A stretch of DNA of 30,000 nucleotides from Prorocentrum cordatum (lineage: Eukaryota > Sar > Dinophyceae > Prorocentrales > Prorocentraceae): contig CAUYUJ010019251.1 in assembly GCA_963575745.1 (NCBI GenBank), forward strand, positions 70,772-100,771, written 5' to 3'. The position numbers were made by a program, and so were the translations under genes. The notes beneath the pieces are model-generated. The model saw only the letters and a list, made by a program, of their open reading frames with translations. It had not been told where the DNA came from and ran no database searches. Shown piece by piece: positions 1-9,274 of this stretch. Each line of letters begins with the position of its first letter. Position 1 is the first letter of the stretch.

Positions 1-165
1 AGCACCGCTCCTCGCACACACAACTATCGTGCGTCGCTTCCGTCACTGGGAACCTGTGCGGAATCTGCAAATCGCTGTTCAAATTCAATCCTACCGCGCC
101 GCTTAGCATCGCTGGTAACGTGCCGTTCAGGTTCTCTTCGTTCATGGGCCCGTGCAAGCACCCTG

Positions 166-582
166 TCATGTTCCTCCCCCTGCTCGCGGCATGTCACGGT
201 TTCTCAAGAACCCTTCGCGCAACACCACTGCGCGATCTGTGAGCCACGTCGTGCGCGGGAAAAAGCTTCCGCACTGCGTCATGTCGTCTTTCCTCTGACA
301 ATGTGCCAACGGTACCACGCGCTGCAAACGCTTGCTCCACTGGCGCACGTGGTTCTGTCGAAACTCCTGCCCCTTTTGCACCCAGACGCCGAGGTACTCT
401 TGCAGCCAGGTTCGCCCTTCCTCCTTGCCCTTGTCTCCGTCTCCTGTTCTCCCATTGCCGCTCGTTGATTCCCGACCGCCGCCTTCTGTCTCTGCACACC
501 CATTCGTCTGGCCGCTGCGTAAGTACTCTGGCGCTGCGACCAGCCCTGTGGTCTCGCGGCACGTGGGCCATTCCTTCTCCAC
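166..582 (-). pseudogene. Helitron Rep segment after the nuclease motif
   Basis: This continues the Rep relic in a different frame. It begins with a plausible continuation of the upstream segment (EKEWPTC) and holds the Cys/His and FPRTTWLTDRAVVL motif typical of the stretch between the Rep nuclease and the helicase. It stops at 166 in a G-rich run. The next motif, HGPMNEENLNGT, lies at about 115-155 in another frame and continues to base 1. Confidence 0.6.
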
Positions 583-1961
583 CTCCGTTTCCTACCCCTC
601 CAGCCTTCTACGTCGGCGTACTCTTGACGACTCGCGTTTCGCTTGTACCTCCTGTACTCTTCTACCAGCCCCTTCAGCAAAACTGTCGGCAGCTGCAGCA
701 GTTCGTGCAAGGGGGTATGCTGGTGCAAACACTGAACGAAGACTTGCACGTGCAGGCGCAGACTTCCAGCCGACTTCTGAGCTTCAATGCTGCCGTACAC
801 CCCGCCCACGCGACCCAGGCACCCGCCCACCGCAGTCGCGTTGCTGCCAAGCGAGTCTACGCACTCGCAGTCCGGGCAATTCGGACAATACCGCATGCCC
901 AAAATGAATTCGAATACAAGGCCCACGACGACCCGAAACCCGTCAACGCCCGCCGGCGGGCCCCGAGCCAGCACAGCTCTTCTCTCATCCGGCACGGGAA
1001 CGGCATCTGCCAACGTCTCCAGGGGCACTGCCATGTCCACGTCGTCGTCACCCTCTGCCCCTTCTACTTCCGATCCGTTCTCGCGCGTCTCCTCGCTCCC
1101 ATCTCTTGTCGCGGCATCTTCAAAGATATCATCCTTGTGCGCCAGCGACGGCTCCCACAACCCACCGCGCGTTGGGCCGTGAAGCGCCCGCGCTTCACGA
1201 CGATTCACGGGGTCCTTCTTTCGCGACCGCGACAGCCGCACCATCACCAGGTTGTGTCTCTCGTCTGGGGACATGGTAAAAAAATACGGCACCCCATGGG
1301 CGATTCGAGCAGCATGGGTGTCGTACCTCATGAGCGTCCGCACCTCGTTCGCCCCCTCAATCTTGCGAGCGACCGAGCTGGCTCCCGCAGCCAATCGTTT
1401 CGCTATCGGATCGAGCGACTGCACATATTTTAGCTTCGAAAAATCTCCGCGAACGCTTGCGGGCTTGCCGGCTGGCGGATCTGCGTACGTACCATGCAAA
1501 GCTTCTACGATGCTCACGGCTGCCTTCTCGAGCTCTCCTTGCGAACGCTGGCATTCCGTCTCCCCGTCCTTTCTATAGTCCGCCAAGCGGACTGACCGGG
1601 CTATATTCACGGAACTTTGAAACAAGACCGACGACAGCGTAAAACCAAACCGCCACTCACGCCGGAACTGAGACTCCACCCGACGCGCCACGACGCGCGC
1701 ACAAAGAGCCACCTCCACGCGAGGCGCCGCGGGCCCACGTCGATGTCGCGCATTTTCCTGCCACTCAGGCATGTCTGGCATCCCCACCCCGCACTTGAAA
1801 CAGAAAGGAAATGCCACGCCGAAAAACCACGGAACAAATTGATTCATCATCGCACGGCCTGGATACACCACGCACCGCATCCGAGACCTGTCCGTTTCCA
1901 TCATCTCCCACAGCCGAAACTGCAGTGTCTTCGTATCCACGTCTGCCGCCTCGTTCCCCAA
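279..1961 (-). pseudogene. Helitron Rep core segment with altered HUH motif
   Basis: This is the longest open segment of the relic, about 455 relic-like residues before the frame is lost near 590; the ORF then continues to 279 as out-of-frame translation. The N-terminal side has FPFCFKCGVGMPDMPEW and a basic segment, then GDFSKLKYV and GVPYFFTMSPDERH (residues about 222-236). An acidic spacer follows (about 286-318), then a Cys cluster (359-367) and the nuclease motif. In Helitron Reps the catalytic metal is held by H-x-H inside an 'E-x-QK-x-G-x-L-H-x-H' context. Here the first histidine is arginine (R402, codon CGC) while H404 is kept. Downstream tyrosines (436, 439, 448) could include the nicking tyrosines, but I cannot say which. 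The residues that follow 590 appear in another frame at 166-582. Confidence 0.7.
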
Positions 1962-2230
1962 CTACATGTCCTCGCCAAAGCGCGCTCGTCTCTCTCTCCA
2001 CCGCGCGGGCGCTCCAGCCTGTCACACCTGCCGGTCCGCGTACTTGCCAGACGCAGCGCAAAGCTTGTGGCTTCCATCCCCAACGCACCTGCCTGTGCGA
2101 CACTGTTTGCGCCCAGCTCTGAACTTCCGCGCCGTGCTGTCGGCGACCTGCCGGACACATGCTCCAACGCACCCTGCCTCAATTTGTTCGCGTCCACTTC
2201 GTCCACCGACGACTTCTCCATCACGACGGC

Positions 2231-2484
2231 ATTCGGCGTGCGCAAGTTCATGTCGCGCGCAGCCGCTCCCACAGAGTCGCGCGCCCCATCGCAGGGCGTC
2301 GCATTCTTCTGCACCATGAGCTTGTCCAACGTGGTGTCATGCGGCAGCAGCCGGACAATCTCGGGCGGCGGCATTCGGCCGCAAGTTCATGTCGCGCGCA
2401 GCCGCTCCCACAGAGTTGCTCAGGGCGTCGCATTCTTCTGCACCATGAGCTTGTCCAACGTGGTGTCATGCGGCTCTCGGGCGG
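2231..2484 (+). repeat. Imperfect tandem duplication inside the Helitron relic
   Basis: Two units share the words caagttcatgtcgcgcgcag (2243 and 2382) and gcaccatgagcttgtccaac, which ends just before ggtgtcat (2333 and 2462). The period is 139 bp at one end and 129 bp at the other because the second unit lacks about 10 bp. The upstream copy in coding sense ends in an in-frame TGA after HDTTLDKLMVQKNATP, and the downstream copy reads through. This is a local duplication after or during decay. Confidence 0.85.
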
Positions 2485-3317
2485 CACGCCGTTCTTCGGC
2501 AATTGCGTTTCTCTCCATCGCCTCCAACGTTCACGAAGGCCCGGTGCCCGCGATGCTTCATCATCTTGATGTGGCGCTTCACAACTTCGCGCCGCACGTT
2601 CGCTCGATGAATGAAACGCGGCAGGTTGTCCTTACTTGTGGCGTCCTTGATTTTCAGAAGGATCTGCACCACCGACCCCAACCGATCACCCACGATCGGC
2701 ACCGCCGAATCGCTTCCCTGGCGCCCTTCCTTCTCGAGCAGACGGAGCTCTCGCAGTATTCCCTGCCACGGTAACATGAAACTCGTGGCATTCCCTCGCG
2801 CCGCCAAACGCCCGTTGTGGAACCCTGCGGCGCTGTCAAACAAGTTTTCCCTGCCCATACTGTTTTCCTGGTCGTTTTGACACTTCACCTCCAACGAAAA
2901 GCAGATCATCGACGTAATGCAAGGACTGCAGCAAATCATTTCCATCACTGCCATCCCTTGTGTCCTCTTGGTTTCTTCACACGGCATGCCTTTCTTTAAC
3001 CACTCCAATGACGCCTCCGCCCACGACCCCTGCGCTCCACGGAAGTCCTGCAGGTGCGGCACTCCACATTCGACGTCGTCACGCAGTGTGAACGCCCGAA
3101 AATATACCATCAACAAGAGCCCGTTCCTATCCTCCTGCCCCGCTCCGTGCTTCGGCTGCGGCGCTCCATGAAAACTCGGGTTCCTCGGGCGCTCGTTCCG
3201 CACCAGCACCCACGTGTGCTTCAGAGTTTCCAGCTCCGGAACATCCGGGAACGGCACCCACGAATAACTCTCCCATCCCTCCTTGATCACACAATCCACT
3301 CCAGCTTTCAATTGGGG

Positions 3318-3600
3318 TCCAGCCTCGGCAACTCCCAAAGGGCCCCCACGACAACTCACCAGAACCCCGAGCCGCCAAATGATCGCTCGAAGACGCCAAA
3401 GATGGCACCCACGCGGCCCAAGATGCCTCCAAGAGTGCTCCGGGACGGCCCTACCGCAGAATCCAAACGGCAATGTAAAGCCGCGGGCCCCCACAGAAAC
3501 AGCGTGAGGCCCCCAGAAGCTCTCCAACAATGCTGCCAGGACGCCCCCGCGAAAAGAACCAGGAGCCCCCCAAGAAGAGAAAAAAAAACGCTGAGCACCA
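3318..3600 (+). repeat. AAGATGGC-type degenerate repeat field, leftmost block
   Basis: Degenerate words of the type CCAAGATGGCnCC and GCCCCCAnGAG recur without a clean period. No coding motif is visible. ORFs crossing this stretch have strongly biased composition and are shadows. It borders the start of the Helitron relic. Confidence 0.5.
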
Positions 3601-3774
3601 GATAAATTCTTGGCCACCGGCGACGCTCCACCTCGAACGTCCGCTGCTGGGTTGCCGCCGCAGCGCCTCGACCACCTAACTATACCGTGACCCGCGGGAC
3701 CACACATGTGCTCAAAACAAACCCCCACACACCCAACCCCCCTTAAAGGGGTCGGCGGATGTGGCGTAAGCCTA

Positions 3775-3912
3775 GAGAATAAAAATATTCCCCATATTTT
3801 GCCATATGTTCTGGGTTTCTGTCTTCCCCCCCCAACCACACTTCTCATATGTTCCCATATGTTCTGGGGAATCGACGACTAAGTGTGTCTCTGTGTGTTT
3901 CTTTCCCTCCTG
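3775..3912 (+). mobile_element. Short dispersed element, copy 1 (left end missing or diverged)
   Basis: Shares about 135 bp with two other places in the window (20723-20885, 28115-28285): an A-rich start, CCCCATATTTTG.CCATATGTTCTGGG, TTTCTGTCTTCC, a second CATATGTTCCCATATGTTCT, then GTGTCT..GTGTGTTT and TTTCCCTCCTGAG. It lacks the left 40 bp and the CTTAG borders seen in the other copies. The left edge reads GTAAGC, which resembles a splice donor. Confidence 0.7.
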
Positions 3913-3929
3913 AGAATTGAGGGCCCCCC

Positions 3930-4085
3930 TTTGTGTGGAACCGCGGGGCCCACGAGGCCTCCCAGACCCCTCCAATGAGCCCCAGAGGGGCCCCCAAAGC
4001 CCCCCAAAATGAGCCCCAAGCTGGCCCCAAGAGTGCCCCGAGGGACCCCACTGGGGCCCTAAAGGGGCCCCTAAGATGGCCCTCA
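3930..4085 (+). repeat. GCCCCAAGAGGGGCCC repeat field
   Basis: Short block of the same AAGATGGC/GCCCCAAGA family, here richer in GGGGCCC palindromic words. No gene is visible. Confidence 0.5.
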
Positions 4086-4177
4086 TCGTCCTTCCAGAAC
4101 CTTTCACAACAACATACCTCCAAAGCCCGACTCCTCATCCGCCGTGGCACCGTCCGATCCTTCACTCCTCCTTTCTT

Positions 4178-4263
4178 GCCTCCTCCCTCTTCCTCCTCCT
4201 CCTCCTCCTCCTCATCATCATCATCATCATCATCATCATTATCATCAGCAGCAGCAGCAGCAG

Positions 4264-4312
<49 letters not shown>

Positions 4313-4660
4313 ATCATCATCATCAGCATCAGCATCATCATCATCATCATCAGCAGCAGCATCATCATCACCAGCATCATCCTCATCAGCAACATCCTCA
4401 TCAGCAACATCATCATCAGCATCATCATCCTCATAATCGTCCTCCTCATCGCCATCGTCATCAGCATCATCTTCAGCATCATCAGCATCATCAGCATCAC
4501 CATATCATCATCACCATCATCATCACCATCAGCCTTCTCCTCCTCATCATCATCATCCTAATCAGCATCATCAGCAGCATCAGCACCATCATCAGCAGCA
4601 TCCTCATCATCCTCATCATCATCAGCATCATAATCATCAGCAGCAGCATCAGCATTATCA
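4178..4660 (+). repeat. Imperfect CAT/CAG/CTC trinucleotide tract
   Basis: Nearly 480 bp built of CAT, CAG, CTC and CGT triplets on the plus strand. Poly-His, poly-Ser, poly-Ile or poly-Met reading frames across it follow from the repeat and carry no other motif. Confidence 0.95.
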
Positions 4661-4679
4661 TATGCTCCTTCCTCATGCC

Positions 4680-4862
4680 GCAGTCCTCCTCCTCTTCTTC
4701 CCCCTCATCCTTCTTCTCGATGGTTCCTCCTCCTCCTCCTACTCCTCCTCCTCCTCCTCCTCCTCCTGTTCCTCTTCCTCCTCCTCCTCCTCCTCCTCCT
4801 CCTCCTCCTCCTCCTCCTCCTCCTCCTCCTCCTCCTCCTCCTCCTCCTCCTCCTCCTCCTCC
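4680..4862 (+). repeat. CCT microsatellite tract
   Basis: Pyrimidine-only tract, almost pure (CTC)n from about 4764 to 4862. It ends abruptly at an AAGATGG-type block that precedes the large retroelement. Confidence 0.95.
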
Positions 4863-5057
4863 TATCCCCAAGATGGTCCCATGATGTCGAGCATGGCTCT
4901 ACATAGCCTCCCACAGACCCCCAAGGGGCCGCAAGACGGTGACAAGGCGGACCAATGAGCAGAGCATTGTTCAGGATATCCTCCGACAGCCTCTAGCCGA
5001 ACATGGCTCAAGATAGCCTCCAAGAAGCCTCAAGAAAGCCTCCGATGGTGCCTGGAA
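4863..5057 (+). repeat. AAGATGGC-type repeat field left of the large retroelement
   Basis: Words such as CCCAAGATGG, ATGGCTCAAGATAGCCTCC and CAAGAAGCCTC recur. The same family starts again right of 16290, so the 11-kb coding block interrupts one repeat field. Confidence 0.55.
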
Positions 5058-5073
5058 AAGCTGGTGCGGATAC

Positions 5074-5541
5074 TTCTTTGGTACGCGTGCTCGCTAAGCA
5101 AGTCGAAAGCCGTGCAAGACGGGCGGGATACGCGCCGACGGAAGGACAAAACAGCGAGGCTGGTGAAGATTTTTGTTCCGTCGCGGCCACAGGCGAGGGC
5201 GCCCGCACCGGGTCGAGTCGGCTCGGGCTACGAGCGAACCTATTTGCCGGAGCGCGCGCGCAGAAAAGCAGGACCTACCGCCGGGGGAAGCAGCTGCGCC
5301 GGGGCGAAGCAGCTGCGCCGAGGGTGGGGACTGCAAGCTGCTGGGGCTGCCAGGAGGCTGCAAACGTGCGAGTACCGTGGGAGCTGAATCACCAGGTACG
5401 TGAATTTGGACCTTGTCGCCACAGGGCGCCAGAGGCCAGAGCGCCACAAACGTGGCGAAGCGCGGGACCACGTGAAAGCCCAGCGAGTGACGGCGGACCG
5501 ATGGGGGACGCGCAAATCCGCCCAAGGAGGCTGAACCACTC
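5074..5541 (-). other. Presumed 3' noncoding part of the large retroelement
   Basis: Between the last plausible coding frame and the left direct repeat I see no recognisable protein. The segment has a short direct repeat (GCAGCTGCGCCGGGGCGAA around 5290-5320) and open frames on both strands with compositional bias only. The plus-strand frame at 5003-5545 crosses the proposed insertion edge and is rejected. Confidence 0.35.
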
Positions 5542-6838
5542 CTAATGGGACCGGTGGCCTGTAACCCCAGAGGGCCAGCGGCACTGACAGACACCGCCAG
5601 CTGTGGCAGTGACGAAGGACCAGATGCCAGGGCAGTGCGAACACCCATGCTGGGACTGGACAGGACCCAAGACCACAGAGCGCCAGGGGGCCGCAGCCGA
5701 CTCCACGGAGTCGAGAGGGGACCAAGCACGAGGGGCAGAGCGGGGCCGCGAGCACGGAGGGCGGAGGAGGCCGGAGCCGAGGCGCACGAGACAAGAGGCG
5801 CGAGCCGAGGACGTCACGCAGAGGGGCCAGTGCCAGGGAGACCGAGCCAAGCCGTGGCCAGGTCCGAGCAAAGGCCAGGGTGAAAACAACCACAGCAGCG
5901 GCCAGGGCCGCAAGGCATGCGGGGCAACCCTGAAATCGGTGTACGCCGGTGGGGCACCTGTGGCCTCTCTGGGCTTGCTCCATGGGTACCGCCGGACATC
6001 TCCACTGGGCTCGCATGGGGAGGTTGTTTGCGTGGCGTCTCTGCCCCCGTCGGGCACAGAGGGGGGTACTGGCGCGACGTTGCTGCTGACGGCCCATGGG
6101 TACGGGCGACCGTCACTACTGCGGCCCTTGGGGGCTCGCGTCCTAGTGTCGCGCTGTAACAGAAGGCGATGCTTCTCCATGACTGTTGGCCACTCTACGT
6201 GGAGCCGGTGCTCGACGCCCATCTTGTAGGCATCGCAGCCTACTTCTTCCCATGCCAGAAGAAAGTCTTCGCATAGCTGTACCGTGTTCTTCTTGGGGTC
6301 GGATTTGATGTTGACCCACGGGCCCCCGTGCCTGCTGCCTGCCTTACGGACCCAGGCAGTCCATATCCCATTGAATGCGCCTCCCAGCGTCTTCTGAAGT
6401 CTGATGATCTTATCCGGGGCTGGTTCGTCCACTTTAGTATCAGCCTCGTAGATTGGCTTCAAGTACATGGGGAGTCCGCCCAAGGGATCGTCTGGGCGCG
6501 CGGGTGGGAGGGATGCTGCCTGGGGGTCGGGCCCCCAGTCCGAGCTGCGACTCTGCCACGGCGAGCTAAGTGGCGGGCGGGCATCGCGATCAAGTGTGGC
6601 GTCCTCAGGAATAGAGGGTGGTCGGCGCTCTGACTTGCTCCCCGCTCCCCTTAGGTCTCTGCCGTCTCCGATATCTTCCTGGAGCGAACGGGAGTAGGCA
6701 CTGGCGAAAGGCGCCCAGGCTGCTGATTCGACCCTTTGCGGGGGCTGGGTCCACAGGACTGGCGGACTGTGGGAAGCCTCGCTGTCGCTTGGGTCTGGGA
6801 TGTCGGCCTCAACTGCCTGTTGTGGGGGACTGACTGGC
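5542..6838 (-). CDS. Unrecognised C-terminal protein region of the retroelement
   Basis: Open frame that takes over from the 6809-9274 frame after a one-base shift near 6812-6838. It begins with an acidic, Ser/Pro-rich stretch (ADIPDPSDSEASHSPP), has a long low-complexity linker, then a compact region around 6480-6150 with well-mixed composition: MYLKPIYEADTKVDEPAP, GIWTAWVRKAG, LCEDFLLAWEEVGCDAYKM and EHRLHVEWPTVMEKH. The last 200 residues or so are Trp/Pro/Ser-rich and may not be translated. I do not recognise any domain. The compact region looks like a real folded domain. Its position directly downstream of the Cys-rich part suggests it is the end of the same polyprotein. Confidence 0.4.
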
Positions 6839-9274
6839 GATCATGGAGACGGTCCTGTCTGGTGGGATTCCCGGAGCCTGTCCTTCTGTATCCGATCCTT
6901 TGTCGGACTCGTCCCAGTCGGCTTCGTATTCGCCGCTGCCGCTTCCGTATCTGCGCGGGGATGGCACTTCCTCTATTTCTCCGTCCGACTGAGCCGGTGC
7001 AGCGGGTTGTTGGAGGGGGGCGTAGTCAGGGGGGGGACCAGATGAAGCTGCCAGGGGCTTCCTGCGCCAGACCGCCGCGGGGGAGCCATCATCCTCCTCG
7101 CTGCTGGTCCTCCCAACATTGCGCTCGCCGGCAAGGACCTCTATTGTTCCTACTGAGAGGTCGTCCTTCATTCGAGATAGGAAGTGGGTTAGCGTATCCA
7201 ACGGCTGGCGCTGGGGGCACTGTCCTTTCTGGTTTTCGAGTTTGTCGGCAAAGGACCGCCATGCCTCCTGGTACTTCTGGTTCCTCTCCACTAGGTGCGT
7301 AATGACATTGGCCGCTGCGGCCCTCTGTCCGTCCCAGGGGATGAGTGGGGGGGGACAATTCCTCGGGATCTCGCCCCCGTGGATGGAGCCCAGGAAGCGC
7401 ACCAGGTGCTCGAGAGACCATCCCGACTCGTCGGTCACATCACCCACTACTTCCCTGCCCCAGCGCTGCGTGTGGGCCGCCCAAAGGGTGTAGACCATGT
7501 GGTTCCACTCGATCAGAAACTTGACCAGCTCGCGGACGGGGCCACTCGACTGTTCTCCAGCAAGACGGCGGGTGGAATATGTGGGTAGTAGGGGTGCCTT
7601 AGGCGGTGGGAGAGCCGGTAGGGTGTACCTGTGGGTACCTCCGCCGTCGGGGTCTCCCTGCGGACGCGAGGCGCGCCCTGGTTGGCCGTCGGGTGCTGTC
7701 GTCGGTGGGCTGGGGCCAGTGGCCGGCGCTGGGCTGATTGGGGAGAGATAATCTGACATGTCGTAGATGCACCATTCCTCCGAAATTTCGCTAATGGCAG
7801 GCCTCTTGGCGGGGGGGGGGGGGCATACCTCGTTCGAGCATAGATCAAGCACACGGTCGAGGACACTGGGAGCACTGTCCCAGATGTGCACCAGGAACCC
7901 CCTGCAAGCCCAACTGGCGTTCCACTGCCTCCTGATCCACAACGATGGCATTGCGTCCCACGCTGGGAGGCCTGTCCGATCACTGCAGTCTGCGTCCGGC
8001 TCTGCACGCCATATGAAGCACCCCAATGCGGGAGCGCCCGGCGACCACTCGAGCAGGGGGGAGCTGGGGGGACAGAAGTCGCACGCGGCCGAGTAGCAAC
8101 TGGCGAGGTGCACCTCGGTGCCGAACCTGCCGTCTGTGAGACTGTGAGGCGGTAGCGTGGTGCCTGCGCTGGCTGGGCGGAAATGGCGCGGCGCACGAAG
8201 GGTGAGCCCCTTGAGGGAGGTCAGGGCTGCCGCGTCCGCTGGCGCCCCGAACCCCAGCGGCAGCCTGGATAGAGAGGGAAGGGTCCTGGCCCTTTTCTGC
8301 GCGCGATTGTCGTCCAGCCTGCGTTCGTGCTCTTGTAGCAGCCACTGCATGGACTTCTTGCCGCTGCGCTCCGAGGGGCCGGGTTCGGGGAGGGGAATCC
8401 CTTTCTTCTCCAGCGAGATGACCTAACAATGCTCGCAGAGCCATCAGCTGTTCTTTCCCTCCGCAGACGCCTGCGCACGGTTCTGGGCGAGTAGTTCCCG
8501 GGTGTAGTCTTCCCAGGTGCCTGCTGTACCGTGCAGTCCAGCGTTGAAGCACCCGTCGCAGTTGTAGGTGGCGCCCTTCTGCCGCCTGCTGAAGCGCTCG
8601 TCGCGCACGACAGGGGGGGCCAATGATGCACCTGGGGCCGGGGAGGCAGGGATGTCTTCGTCGAGTCGGCGGTTGGAGAAGGCCTTCCCGCCCCCTATGT
8701 ACCGGAGGTCGTCCATGGTCTGCGGGCAGCCTAGTCCCACCTCTGATCCCGGCAAGGCAGCGTGCAGCAGGCAGATGGGGCACTCTCCAACGTTCAGCTG
8801 TGTGACGTCGGTGGGCCGGACTATGGTCTCCAGCACGCGTAGGGGGGCCTCCAGGGTGAAATTGTGCGTCTGCATCCCAGCCCACGTCTTCGGACAACCG
8901 TGCTTGTCTGCCACCTCATGGTGATGGGCATATGTGGCCAAGGTGCTTGTGTGGTGTATGACTTCGGCGAGCTTGGTGTGGAGAGTGGCAAGGTCTGCCA
9001 ACTGGTATCCCCACGTCTCTGCAAACTGGGTGCGGAACTCTTCCTGAGCCTCCTGCCACGGGAGGCACAGGCCCATCATGGCCTCGAGGATGTCGCCTGT
9101 GGCCTCTGGGTTCGGGAAGGGCCAAAGTGTGGCACGGGGCTCACGTAGCTGCAGCATCATCACTACCAGCAGCACTCTGAGTGTGCGGGGGTTGAGGGGC
9201 AGCCCGTCAACTCCCACTAGGGATTGCGTGAAATCAGTGTCGATCGTGTCGGGCTTGAATAAGGCGCGCGGGTT
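6809..9274 (-). CDS. Unrecognised Cys-rich and acidic region downstream of the helicase
   Basis: A single frame, the same one that carries helicase motif VI, is open from 10138 to 6809 except for three stop codons: TAG at 9277-9275, TGA near 8446 and TAG near 8428. After the first stop it gives NPRALFKPDTIDTDF and an amphipathic, His-rich stretch (LATLHTKLAEVIHHTSTL, YAHHHEVADKHG). Cys pairs follow (ECPICLLH and YNCDGC, about 66 residues apart), then another Cys/Trp-rich part (SCYSAACDFC, ACRGFLVHIWD). Next come a Pro-rich linker, a helical part near 7500-7200 (FLIEWNHMVYTLWAAHTQRWG, split here only by my choice of end) and an acidic end (EADWDESDKGSDTE). The paired cysteines suggest metal binding. 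No family is recognised. The two close stops near 8440 may mark an intron or decay. Confidence 0.45.

Larger units (their letters stand above)
1..3310 (-). pseudogene. Helitron-like Rep relic, open at the left edge
   Basis: Minus-strand remains of a rolling-circle (Helitron-type) transposase of the Helitron_like_N class. In coding order: a region with TWVLVR, HGAPQPKHG and YFRAFTLR (about 3215-3080), a conserved-looking linker (2500-2760), then GVPYFFTMSPDERH (about 1295-1254), CPNCPDCEC (about 887-861), the QK-x5-LRLH motif (about 780-750), HC-x7-QC-x3-FPRTTW (about 300-250) and HGPMNEENLNGT (about 155-115). Reading continues past base 1, where the PIF1-type helicase expected for this family would follow. 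The frame changes at least near 2400, 1950, 590 and 175, so no single polypeptide is encoded as it stands. The protein would nick and copy DNA of its own element. Family assignment rests on motif order and recall, not on a search. The break at 175 lies in a G5 run, which could be decay or a sequencing slip. Confidence 0.72.

Noticed and set aside
303-1433. Plus-strand open frames over the left 1.4 kb
   Set aside because: They are antisense shadows of the Helitron Rep relic, which has recognisable motifs on the minus strand.
4144-4884. Poly-His/Pro protein
   Set aside because: Translation of CAT and CCT tracts with no other sequence feature.
4990-5015. Relict dinoflagellate spliced leader (atggctcaag)
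   Set aside because: Only about 9 bases match the leader's 3' end, and the word belongs to the surrounding AAGATGGCTC repeat family.
5003-5545. 180-residue plus-strand frame
   Set aside because: It crosses the proposed insertion edge at 5058, has Arg/Ala-biased composition and no motif.
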